Shown here: positions 1 through 8,689 of the stretch, one piece after another | Layout of the letters: every line of letters begins with the position of its first letter | Position numbering within the stretch: position 1 is the first letter of the stretch | DNA from: Acidaminococcales bacterium | Lineage (GTDB): Bacteria > Bacillota > Negativicutes > Acidaminococcales > JAISLQ01 | Assembly: GCA_031290885.1 (NCBI GenBank) | Contig: JAISLQ010000063.1 | Span: 1-41,998, forward strand | DNA length: 41,998 nt | Direction: 5' to 3' | The notes under the pieces: generated by a model | What the model was told of the DNA's origin: nothing | Seen by the model: only the letters and a program-made list of their open reading frames with translations | Databases searched by the model: none | Position numbers and translations under genes: made by a program

Positions 1-1246
1 AATGCTTATTCGCGCCGGCGCTCTTTCCGGCTGCGTACCCGGTGGAAAAAGCCGCCTGCAAATTAAAGCCGCCGGTATAGCCGTCAATGTCCAACACTTC
101 GCCGGCAAAATAGAGACTGTCGACGATCTTGGAACGCATGGTGGCCGGGTCTATCTCTTTGGTGGAAACCCCGCCTGCCGTAACGATCGCCTCCGCCCGC
201 GGCCGGGTATTTGTTACAGCAAACCGCAGATCCTTGAATGCGTTCAAAAGATCGCGCCTTTCTTTTTTCGTCAGTTGATTGGCGAATTTATCGGCATCAA
301 TCCCCGCTTCTTGCAAAAGAACCGGGGCAAGGGCGCCGGGCGTAAGTTCCGCCAGCGCGTTCCCCATCTTTTTCCTGCTGTGTTTGGCAAAATCCCTTTG
401 CAGCCGCGCGTCTAATATTTGTTCTTCCAGCGCGGGTTTTAAATCTATCGACAGTTCAACCCGCGCGCCTTTGTCAAGGTAATTTCGCGCAAGATTGCTC
501 ACAGTAAGGATTATCGGCCCGGACAACCCGAAATGCGTGAAGATTAGTTCGCCGAACTCTTTTTTGCCCTTTAGCCCGTTGGCTACAAGCGCCGCCGTGA
601 CGTTGCGCAGCGACAATCCTTGCAGCCTTTTTGCATAAGGAGAATCGGTTTCCAGGGGAACCAGCGAGGGACGGGGCGTTACTATGGTATGCCCGCAACT
701 TTCCGCCAGTTTGAACCCGCTGCCGTCAGAACCGGTAGAAGGATAGGACGCGCCGCCGGTGGAAACAATCACGCCGCGCCCGGCGATAAAAGTATTGTCG
801 CGAAGCCTGACGCCGGTTATCCGGCGATTTTCAACAACCAGGCCGCAAACTTTGCTGCCGAGAAAAATCCTGCCGCCATAGCCGGCAAAAACTTTCAGCA
901 AAACATCCCGCACGTCAGCGGCTTTATCGCTGGCGGGAAACACCCGTCCGCCCCGTTCGGCCTTGGTGCAAAGCCCATGCCCATGAAAAAAATCGATGAG
1001 CTTCCGATTGTCGAACGCCTGCAGGCAGCTATGCAGGAAAACGCCGTTGCCCGGTATGTTCTTTATCATTTCATTTATATCACAAGTATTGGTAATATTG
1101 CAACGCCCTTTGCCGCAAATAAGAAGTTTGCGCCCGGCTTCGGCCATGTGTTCAAGTATGAGTGCCGAACGCCCGGACGCGGCGGCGGTTATGCCCGCCA
1201 TCAGGCCGGCCGGGCCCGCTCCGGCAATGATAACGTCATAGATCAT
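1..1246 (-). CDS. NAD(P)/FAD-dependent oxidoreductase, HI0933/BaiN-like flavoprotein (3' end beyond window)
   Basis: The frame is open from an ATG at 1246 to the left edge without a stop, so the C-terminus is missing. The N-terminus carries a Rossmann FAD-binding motif (GAGPAGLMAG, about residues 9-18), followed by CGKGRCNITN, the typical second signature of the HI0933 flavoprotein family. A middle STGGASYPSTGSDG motif and a late AGEVLDIDGYTGGFN motif complete the family pattern. Members are soluble FAD enzymes; most have no proven substrate, and BaiN is linked to bile-acid reduction in gut clostridia, so I leave the substrate open. The ATG overlaps the last 11 bases of rluB, which suggests translational coupling and co-transcription. 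The family call is firm, the specific function is not. Confidence 0.88.
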   Translation of the reverse strand, partial: MIYDVIIAGAGPAGLMAGITAAASGRSALILEHMAEAGRKLLICGKGRCNITNTCDINEMIKNIPGNGVFLHSCLQAFDNRKLIDFFHGHGLCTKAERGGRVFPASDKAADVRDVLLKVFAGYGGRIFLGSKVCGLVVENRRITGVRLRDNTFIAGRGVIVSTGGASYPSTGSDGSGFKLAESCGHTIVTPRPSLVPLETDSPYAKRLQGLSLRNVTAALVANGLKGKKEFGELIFTHFGLSGPIILTVSNLARNYLDKGARVELSIDLKPALEEQILDARLQRDFAKHSRKKMGNALAELTPGALAPVLLQEAGIDADKFANQLTKKERRDLLNAFKDLRFAVTNTRPRAEAIVTAGGVSTKEIDPATMRSKIVDSLYFAGEVLDIDGYTGGFNLQAAFSTGYAAGKSAGANKH

Positions 1247-1973
1247 TTTTCCCTCTCGCCAATTCATAGAGCCGGGCAACTTCGCTTTCGTCAAGTTCCC
1301 GGACGCCGCCGCGTTTAAGCCCGGCGAGCGACAAACCGGCGAATTTTGTCCTTTTCAAGGCGCGCGCGCAATGCCCTATAGCGTCGCACATGCGCCGCAC
1401 TTGGCGATTGCGCCCTTCGTGGATGGTTATGTCAAAAACCGTCATGCCTTTTTCCGGCAGGTATTCCACCAGGGAAAGCGCGGCCGGGGCGGTCATTCCG
1501 TCTTCCAGCTCTATTCCGATGCGCAGCCTGTCAAGTATTTGCTCGGATATTATGCCCAGTGCCCCTACACGATAGGTCTTGCTGACTTTATGTTTGGGAT
1601 GGGTGAGCAGTTGCGACAATTCGCCGTCATTGGTCAAAAGCAGGGCGCCTTCCGTGTTGTAATCCAAACGGCCTACCGGGAAAACCCTCTCCGGCAAATC
1701 TTTGACATAATCGCCGATGGACGTGCGCCCTTCCGGGTCGGACAAGGTCGTTACAACCCCGCGCGGCTTATAGAACAAATAATAACGCTTTGCCCGCGCT
1801 TTCACCCTTTTGCCGTCAAGAAAAATTTCATCGGCCGCCGGGTCAACCTTGCTCCCCAATTGCGTAACCGGCCGGCCGTTGACCGCAACGCGCCCGGCGC
1901 TGATTATTTTCTCGGCTTCGCGCCTTGACGCTATGCCCGCCTTGGCCAAAAATTTCTGCAATCTTTCCCGCAT
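1236..1973 (-). CDS. rluB: 23S rRNA pseudouridine synthase, RluB/RsuA family
   Basis: 245 residues starting at an ATG with a GGGGA ribosome-binding site about seven bases upstream. An N-terminal S4 RNA-binding domain (about residues 2-60, with KAGIASRREAEKII) is followed by the pseudouridine synthase domain. The catalytic aspartate lies in PVGRLDYNTEGALLLTNDG (D104). The length and architecture fit RluB, which isomerises a uridine in the peptidyl-transferase region of 23S rRNA. RsuA and RluE/RluF share the fold, so the exact target base is inferred. It lies 32 bases after the carboxypeptidase gene and overlaps the next gene, as in other Firmicutes where rluB follows the dacB-scpBA cluster. 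Confidence 0.9.
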   Translation of the reverse strand: MRERLQKFLAKAGIASRREAEKIISAGRVAVNGRPVTQLGSKVDPAADEIFLDGKRVKARAKRYYLFYKPRGVVTTLSDPEGRTSIGDYVKDLPERVFPVGRLDYNTEGALLLTNDGELSQLLTHPKHKVSKTYRVGALGIISEQILDRLRIGIELEDGMTAPAALSLVEYLPEKGMTVFDITIHEGRNRQVRRMCDAIGHCARALKRTKFAGLSLAGLKRGGVRELDESEVARLYELARGKNDL

Positions 1974-2005
1974 TTGCTAAATCCCCATTGTTAACCGCTT
2001 ACGGC

Positions 2006-3124
2006 TTAATCGTTGCCCAAAGGCGCGTTTTGCACGCCAACCTCCGCTTTGGTAAAAAGCGGGATGGCCTTTATTTCTTCACCATCATACAAAATTCTGA
2101 GCGTACCGGCGTGTTGGCTGACGTTTACAGGCGCGAACAACATGCTTTCCGCCTTTATTTCCAGAGTATATTTGTCATAATCGCCAACGACCGGCAGCAC
2201 AACGTCTTCTTGGGCAACCAGTTCGGCGGCCGACTCGCCTTTATATACGTAAACGGCCTTAACTGGCGCGCCTTTTTTATAAACTACTTTCGGCGTTATC
2301 AGGGAAAAGCCGTAGTCCAGCAGTTTTTGCGCATCGTTCCAACAGAAAGGCTCCGAATAAAACAGCACGGCGATCAACTGCAGGCCGTTACGCTTGGCGG
2401 ACGCCACCAGGCAGTGTTTTGCCGAACGCGTGGAGCCCGTTTTTATGCCATTGGCGCCAAAATAGCTTCGCAAAAGCTCGTTGGTGTTCTTTAATACAAG
2501 CGGTTGATCACGGTTTTTTCGCGGCCACGCCTTTTTATCGGTAGCGACGATCTCGGCGAAAGCCGGATGACGGATGGCGTAACGGGCAATCATGGCCATG
2601 TCGCGGGCAGTGGTGTAATGGTCAGGATCAGGCAGGCCGGACGGGTTGTTAAAATGGCTGTTATAGGCGCCAATGTCTTGGGCGGTGCGGTTCATCATTT
2701 GCACAAAGCCCTTCACGCTGCCGCCGATATGCTCGGCAATGGCGATCGCCGCATCGTTTCCCGACTCCAGCATCATCGCGTAATAAATGTCCGCCAGAAA
2801 ATATTCCTCATCCGCCCTAAGATAACAGCTTGAACCTTCAGCGCCGGCCGCGTTGGCGCTTACGGTAACAATGTCTTTGCGCCCGCTGTTTTCAAGGGCG
2901 GTGATCAGGGTAAGTATTTTGGTCGTGCTGGCCGGATAGGCTTTGCTGTCGGCGTTTTTCTCATAAAAAACCTTGCCGGCGTAAGCGTCGATCAAAATAG
3001 CGAAACGCGCGTCGGTTTTCGGCGGTTCTGGATGCGCGGCCGATACGCCCGTCGCATTGAGGAAAAAAGCGGCAAGCAAAAGTGCCAGAAATCCTGTTGT
3101 TAAGCGCAAATTAAGTCTGTTCAT
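2006..3124 (-). CDS. D-alanyl-D-alanine carboxypeptidase (penicillin-binding protein, peptidase S11, DacF/DacB type)
   Basis: 372 residues from the ATG at 3124. A signal peptide (hydrophobic core LLALLLAAFFL region, cleavage near VSAA) exports it to the periplasm, where it removes the terminal D-Ala from peptidoglycan stem peptides. All three active-site motifs of the serine penicillin-binding fold are present: STTK at residues 66-69, SGN at 121-123 and KTG at 228-230. A C-terminal all-beta domain typical of PBP5-like enzymes follows (about residues 270-370). The gene overlaps the end of scpB by 14 bases, so it belongs to the scpA-scpB transcription unit. A TTG one codon earlier is possible but less likely. 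DacF and DacB cannot be separated from sequence alone. Confidence 0.93.
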   Translation of the reverse strand: MNRLNLRLTTGFLALLLAAFFLNATGVSAAHPEPPKTDARFAILIDAYAGKVFYEKNADSKAYPASTTKILTLITALENSGRKDIVTVSANAAGAEGSSCYLRADEEYFLADIYYAMMLESGNDAAIAIAEHIGGSVKGFVQMMNRTAQDIGAYNSHFNNPSGLPDPDHYTTARDMAMIARYAIRHPAFAEIVATDKKAWPRKNRDQPLVLKNTNELLRSYFGANGIKTGSTRSAKHCLVASAKRNGLQLIAVLFYSEPFCWNDAQKLLDYGFSLITPKVVYKKGAPVKAVYVYKGESAAELVAQEDVVLPVVGDYDKYTLEIKAESMLFAPVNVSQHAGTLRILYDGEEIKAIPLFTKAEVGVQNAPLGND

Positions 3125-3674
3125 CAAAAAATTTGTCCAATTCTTCCTCGGGAAATATTTTGTCAGGCAATTTCGGCAGATCCAGCAGCGAATTTAACCC
3201 GAAAGCAACCAGAAACTCCTTGGTCGTGGCGTAAAGAATCGGCCGGCCCGCAGCGTCTTTGCGCCCGGCTTCCTTGATCAAGCCGGAATCCAAAAGGTTG
3301 TTTAATATCCTATCCGACTTGACGCCCCTGATAAATTCTATCTCCTGCTTGGTTGCCGGCTGGCGGAAAGCAATTATGGCCAAGGCTTCCATGGCAGCCG
3401 GCGACAGATTGGCGTCGCGCGTCATGGACAGTTTCTCGACCGTTTCCGCCAATTCCTTCTTCGTGCACATCTGGTAGCCGCCGGCGACCTGCCTTATGGT
3501 TATGCCGTGATTGTCCCTGCCGAACTCCTCTTTAATGTCAAAAATAATATCTTCGATGTGCTCGGTGGGAATGTCAAGCATTTTGCCGATTCTCTCCGCC
3601 GCGATCGGCTCTCCGCTGGCAAACAGGATAGCTTCCACGTGGGCGCGGAATTTATCGTAAAACACTTTTATCAT
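3111..3674 (-). CDS. scpB: Segregation and condensation protein B
   Basis: ScpB is the kite subunit of the SMC-ScpA-ScpB condensin that compacts and segregates the chromosome. The sequence has paired winged-helix domains; the second is recognised by the block SPAAMEALAIIAFRQPATKQEIEFIRG and the GRPILYATTKEFL ending typical of the family. I place the start at the ATG at 3674 (MIKVFYDKF), giving 187 residues and a 23-base overlap with scpA. In-frame ATG codons at 3683 and 3701 would add 3 or 9 residues with no homology support. The neighbouring scpA and the tight overlap on both sides support a single operon. Confidence 0.93.
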   Translation of the reverse strand: MIKVFYDKFRAHVEAILFASGEPIAAERIGKMLDIPTEHIEDIIFDIKEEFGRDNHGITIRQVAGGYQMCTKKELAETVEKLSMTRDANLSPAAMEALAIIAFRQPATKQEIEFIRGVKSDRILNNLLDSGLIKEAGRKDAAGRPILYATTKEFLVAFGLNSLLDLPKLPDKIFPEEELDKFFDEQT

Positions 3675-4404
3675 CCCCGGCATAAAGGTAAATGGCGCCA
3701 AATTTTTCCGGCTGCGTTATTTTTATCAAGCCTGTGCGCAAAAGTTCCAGCGCCGCGAGAAAGGCGGCGACAAGTTCGCCGGCGCTTCCCGACCTGATAA
3801 GCGTTTCTTTCAGGGTAAGCGCCCCTCCCTTTATTTTCAGGAGGCTGAGGATATCGGCAATTTTGTCCTGGACATTAAACTCATCGGAATGTATATAAGC
3901 GTCTATGCCGCTTTTTTCTCCTAATAGCGAAATTATGGCGGCCAACAGCCGCTCCACAGGGAAACGCCCCGGCAGCATGGCGCCGGTGCCCACGACAAGC
4001 GGCTTGCGCGTGGCGAACAAAGAATTTTTTTTCAACAGCCCGGCCAATTTCTCACCCATAAACTTAAAGCGCCGGTAATTAACCAAGCGTTCGGTCAACG
4101 CCTGTTTGGGATCGCTTTCTTCCTCGCCGCCAAACGCTTCCTCTTGCGCAGCCGCCTGCTTAGGCAGCAGCAAGCGGGACTTTATCTGCAAAAGCATTGC
4201 CGCCATCACCAAAAATTCACTGGCAATGTCCATATCAAATTCCCGCATGGCAAAAATATAGGCAAGATATTGCTCCGTAACTGCGGCGACAGGTATGTCA
4301 TAAATATCGATCCGCTCTTTGTTTATAAGATGCAGCAGAAGGTCGAGCGGGCCTTCAAATTTTTCGGTTATTATTTTATACTTTTCCGCCGCCTCCGTTA
4401 CCAA
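3652..4404 (-). CDS. scpA: Segregation and condensation protein A
   Basis: 250 residues. ScpA is the kleisin that bridges the two SMC heads in the bacterial condensin. The N-terminal kleisin signature is clear: ITEKFEGPLDLLLHLINKE at about residues 11-29, followed by DIYDIPVAAVTEQYLAYI. The C-terminal winged helix ends in the usual region before scpB. No ATG exists in a suitable place. The start is a TTG at 4404 that overlaps the trpS stop by seven bases, with a GGGAAG upstream. The overlap with trpS and with scpB suggests translational coupling along the whole run. Confidence 0.93.
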   Translation of the reverse strand: MVTEAAEKYKIITEKFEGPLDLLLHLINKERIDIYDIPVAAVTEQYLAYIFAMREFDMDIASEFLVMAAMLLQIKSRLLLPKQAAAQEEAFGGEEESDPKQALTERLVNYRRFKFMGEKLAGLLKKNSLFATRKPLVVGTGAMLPGRFPVERLLAAIISLLGEKSGIDAYIHSDEFNVQDKIADILSLLKIKGGALTLKETLIRSGSAGELVAAFLAALELLRTGLIKITQPEKFGAIYLYAGDDKSVLR

Positions 4405-5387
4405 AGCCGCATCGCTTCCCTGACGGCCAGCATGGTCTCCCCCGCCGCTTGACGGGCGCGCCCGGCGCCGTCTTCCAGCACTTCCCTTATGTACTGCGGT
4501 TTGCGCAAAAGGTAGCTGCGCCGCTCATGGATCGGCGCGAGCGCTGCGATCATGTTGTCGGCCAGGAGCTTCTTGCAGGCCACGCAGCCGATTGCGCCGC
4601 TTTCACATTCTTTGCGCAAATTTTCGTATACGGAGCCGCCGAAATGCTTATGGAAAGCATATACTGTACACACATCCGGATGGCCTTTATCGGTTTTTCT
4701 GACCCGCGCCGGATCCGTTATCATCTGCCGCACTTTTTCCCGCAATTCTTCCGGCTCCGCGCCCATAGGTATGCAATTGTCATAAGATTTGCTCATCTTT
4801 CGCCCGTCAATGCCCGGCAGAATCTTGGCTTCGGTCAAAAGTGCCTCCGGTTCGGGGAAAACGCGCCCGTACAAATAATTGAAACGCCGCGCCATCTCCC
4901 TCGACAGTTCCACGTGCGGTATCTGATCTTCGCCCACCGGCACGTAATCGGCCTTATACAGCACGATGTCGGCGGTCATCAGGACAGGGTAGCCTAAAAA
5001 ACCGTAAGTATTTATGTCTTTGCCCTGCGCCCCCAACTGCTGCAATTTGTCTTTATAGGTAGGCACGCGCTCCAGCCAGGAAAGCGGCGTGTTCATCGAA
5101 AGATACAAATGAAGTTCGGCGTGTTCTTTTACCTGAGACTGAAGAAAAATAATGTTCTTTTGGGGATCCAGCCCAGCGCTCAGCCAATCGACCGCCATCT
5201 GGAAGATGTTTTCCTTGAGCTGGCCGGTGTCGCTGTAAGAAGACGTAAGGGCGTGTATGTCAACAATGGAAAAATAACATTCATAGTCATATTGCAAATC
5301 CACCCAATTCTTCAAGGCGCCCATATAATTGCCCAAATGAAAGCGCCCTGACGGCTGCATGCCGCTAAAAATACGTCTGTCAGGCAT
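4398..5387 (-). CDS. trpS: Tryptophanyl-tRNA synthetase
   Basis: 329 residues, the normal length for a bacterial class I TrpRS, which charges tRNA-Trp in the cytoplasm. The HIGH-like motif is HLGNY at residues 17-21 after FSGMQPSG, and the KMSKS loop is intact at 197-201 (GRKMSKSYDN). The ATG at 5387 has a good GGAG ribosome-binding site. No T-box leader is possible in the 16 bases between this gene and the upstream M50 protease gene, so any tryptophan control would have to act further upstream. It is co-directional with and overlaps scpA. Confidence 0.96.
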   Translation of the reverse strand: MPDRRIFSGMQPSGRFHLGNYMGALKNWVDLQYDYECYFSIVDIHALTSSYSDTGQLKENIFQMAVDWLSAGLDPQKNIIFLQSQVKEHAELHLYLSMNTPLSWLERVPTYKDKLQQLGAQGKDINTYGFLGYPVLMTADIVLYKADYVPVGEDQIPHVELSREMARRFNYLYGRVFPEPEALLTEAKILPGIDGRKMSKSYDNCIPMGAEPEELREKVRQMITDPARVRKTDKGHPDVCTVYAFHKHFGGSVYENLRKECESGAIGCVACKKLLADNMIAALAPIHERRSYLLRKPQYIREVLEDGAGRARQAAGETMLAVREAMRLW

Positions 5388-5403
5388 TTTTGTCTCCTTA
5401 GGA

Positions 5404-6024
5404 TTAAAATATCAGGCCCACAAACACGCGCATGGCCAAAAGCAGAGTTTGCGCCAGCGGCGACAAAAGCTTGCCCGCCAGGCCGGTAAACACTATCGCC
5501 AGAAGTATTATGTTGCTGTAGTCGCCCAGCCTCGCCAATTGCCACGCGTACCGCCCCGGCAGCGCCCCCATGAGTATTTTTGACCCGTCAAGCGGCGGCA
5601 GGGGGATAAGGTTAAAGAGGCCGAACCACACATTGTAAAGCTGTACCCAATAAAGAAAAGAATATACGCCGACGCTTAAAAACCCGGCAAAATTCAAAGC
5701 GCCGAGCAGAAAAGTCGCCAAGAAAGCCAAAAAGAAATTAGCGCCCGGCCCGGCAAAGGCCACCGCCATCAAAGATTTGGGCACATTGCGAAAATACCGC
5801 GAGTTTATCTGCACCGGTTTGGCCCAGCCAAACCCCGCCACCAGGAGCATAAGCGTGCCGATAGGGTCAAGATGCGCCAAGGGGTTCATCGTCAGCCGCC
5901 CCATATAACGCGGCGTCGGATCGCCTAACGAGTCGGCCACCGCAGCGTGGGCGTACTCATGTACCGTCAGCGCGATCAGCAGCGCGGGTATGCGATATAT
6001 AACATTAATGTCAAAATCCAGCAT
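5404..6024 (-). CDS. Site-2 protease family (peptidase M50) membrane metalloprotease
   Basis: 206 residues with about five to six hydrophobic segments. The first membrane helix carries the zinc motif HEYAH (H22, E23, H26), and the third ligand is supplied by NLIPLPPLDGSKIL (about residues 140-153). This short form without a PDZ domain is common in Firmicutes, where it lies next to scpA or trpS. Its substrate is unknown. It probably cleaves a transmembrane segment inside the membrane. The ATG at 6024 has a strong GGGGGAAAA ribosome-binding site. It is 16 bases ahead of trpS and likely co-transcribed with it. Confidence 0.9.
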   Translation of the reverse strand: MLDFDINVIYRIPALLIALTVHEYAHAAVADSLGDPTPRYMGRLTMNPLAHLDPIGTLMLLVAGFGWAKPVQINSRYFRNVPKSLMAVAFAGPGANFFLAFLATFLLGALNFAGFLSVGVYSFLYWVQLYNVWFGLFNLIPLPPLDGSKILMGALPGRYAWQLARLGDYSNIILLAIVFTGLAGKLLSPLAQTLLLAMRVFVGLIF

Positions 6025-6099
6025 GTGTTTTCCCCCAAAGCCATATCGAACGCTTTCATTATACTAAATTTTTGCCGGCGAGTAAAACATTGCACAATA

Positions 6100-6130
6100 A
6101 TAGGGCTGCGGGTTTGCTCCGCAACCCTAT
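6100..6130 (-). terminator. Imperfect hairpin after the enoyl-CoA hydratase gene
   Basis: ATAGGGCTGCGG (6100-6111) pairs with CCGCAACCCTAT (6119-6130) with one mismatch around a seven-base loop. It lies 15 bases past the stop codon of the minus-strand enoyl-CoA hydratase gene. The following T stretch on the minus strand is poor (TATTATTG), so termination may be partial. Confidence 0.45.
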
Positions 6131-6145
6131 GCCGCGCGGCTTAAT

Positions 6146-6928
6146 TCATTTGCCGGTAAAAACGGGCGCGCGTTTTTCCTTGAACGCCTTTATGCCTTCC
6201 GCAAAATCATCCGTGCCCAAAAGCATGCCGGTAGCAAAAGCCTCGAAATCCAAAGTTTCGCCCAGCGCCGCGTTGTAGGTATTGTTCAGCGCCCGTTTGG
6301 TCATTTCCATGGCCAGCGGCGCCGAAGACGCCATCGCGTCCGCAAAATCCATTACCTGCCCGTAAAGCTCCTCCGGCGGCAGCACGCGGTTTACGAGCCG
6401 CAACTGTAAACATTCCTGGGCGCAAAGCATGTCGGCCGCGAACATAATTTCCTTTGCTTTAAGCAAGCCAACGATCCGCGGCAAATGGTAAAACCCGCCG
6501 CAGTCAGGCGAAAGCCCGACCCGGGCGAAACTTTGCACAAATTTCGCCGTGTCGGCGGCGAACACAAGGTCGCAGGAAATCGCTATGTTAAAACCCGCCC
6601 CGGCCGCTACCCCGTTCACCATAGCGATGACCGGCTTGGGCATTTCGTAAATAGCCTTTATAATTTTGCCCGCTTTGGCGATGAACGCCCGGCGTTCGTC
6701 CGCCGTTGACAAGGTGGAGAGAAAATCAAGGTCGCCGCCGGCGCAAAAAGCCCTTCCCGCGCCGGTAACGACAACCGCACGTATGTCCTTGCCGTTTTCC
6801 GCCCGGGCAAGGCTTTCGGTTAATTCGTCCACCAAGCCGCCGGTAAGGGCATTTAATTGTTTGGGGCGGTTCAAGGTGATAAGGGCCGTTCTACCTTTAG
6901 TTTCATATAGTACCGCGTTTTCAGACAT
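6146..6928 (-). CDS. Enoyl-CoA hydratase/isomerase (crotonase) family protein
   Basis: 260 residues from the ATG at 6928, chosen because GGTGAT lies directly upstream; a GTG nine bases earlier has no such site. Crotonase-fold landmarks are present: the first oxyanion-hole block GRAFCAGGDL and the second, NGVAAGAGFNIAISCDLVFA. The catalytic-region motif reads GLSPDCGGFYHLPRIVG, with Asp where classical hydratases have Glu, a pattern closer to PaaG/isomerase members. It probably acts on a CoA thioester, but there is no fatty-acid or aromatic-degradation neighbour to fix the substrate. It is 13 bases after guaB and may be co-transcribed with it. Confidence 0.88.
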   Translation of the reverse strand: MSENAVLYETKGRTALITLNRPKQLNALTGGLVDELTESLARAENGKDIRAVVVTGAGRAFCAGGDLDFLSTLSTADERRAFIAKAGKIIKAIYEMPKPVIAMVNGVAAGAGFNIAISCDLVFAADTAKFVQSFARVGLSPDCGGFYHLPRIVGLLKAKEIMFAADMLCAQECLQLRLVNRVLPPEELYGQVMDFADAMASSAPLAMEMTKRALNNTYNAALGETLDFEAFATGMLLGTDDFAEGIKAFKEKRAPVFTGK

Positions 6929-6941
6929 ACCGATCACCCTC

Positions 6942-8441
<1,500 letters not shown>

Positions 8442-8689
8442 TTATTCCTTGCGGCGCACGCCGCCCCGCCCGATTCCACGGCCGGACTATTTTAAACATG
8501 ATAGCACAATCTTCCCCCGCAGTCTACACAAAATATTCGCCGCCCCCGGCAAGGATATTTGTCGAGCTTCGTATTGCAATATTTTTACATTTATTATATA
8601 TTAAGGATATGTTAAGGCAAAGTAAAAAATTCCCCTGTCAGTCATGCTGACCGCCGAAATAATTATTATTGGAAACGGCTGATGTCAAA

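Noticed and set aside
4398-5403. T-box leader for trpS
   Set aside because: Only 16 bases separate trpS from the upstream M50 gene, leaving no room for a T-box.
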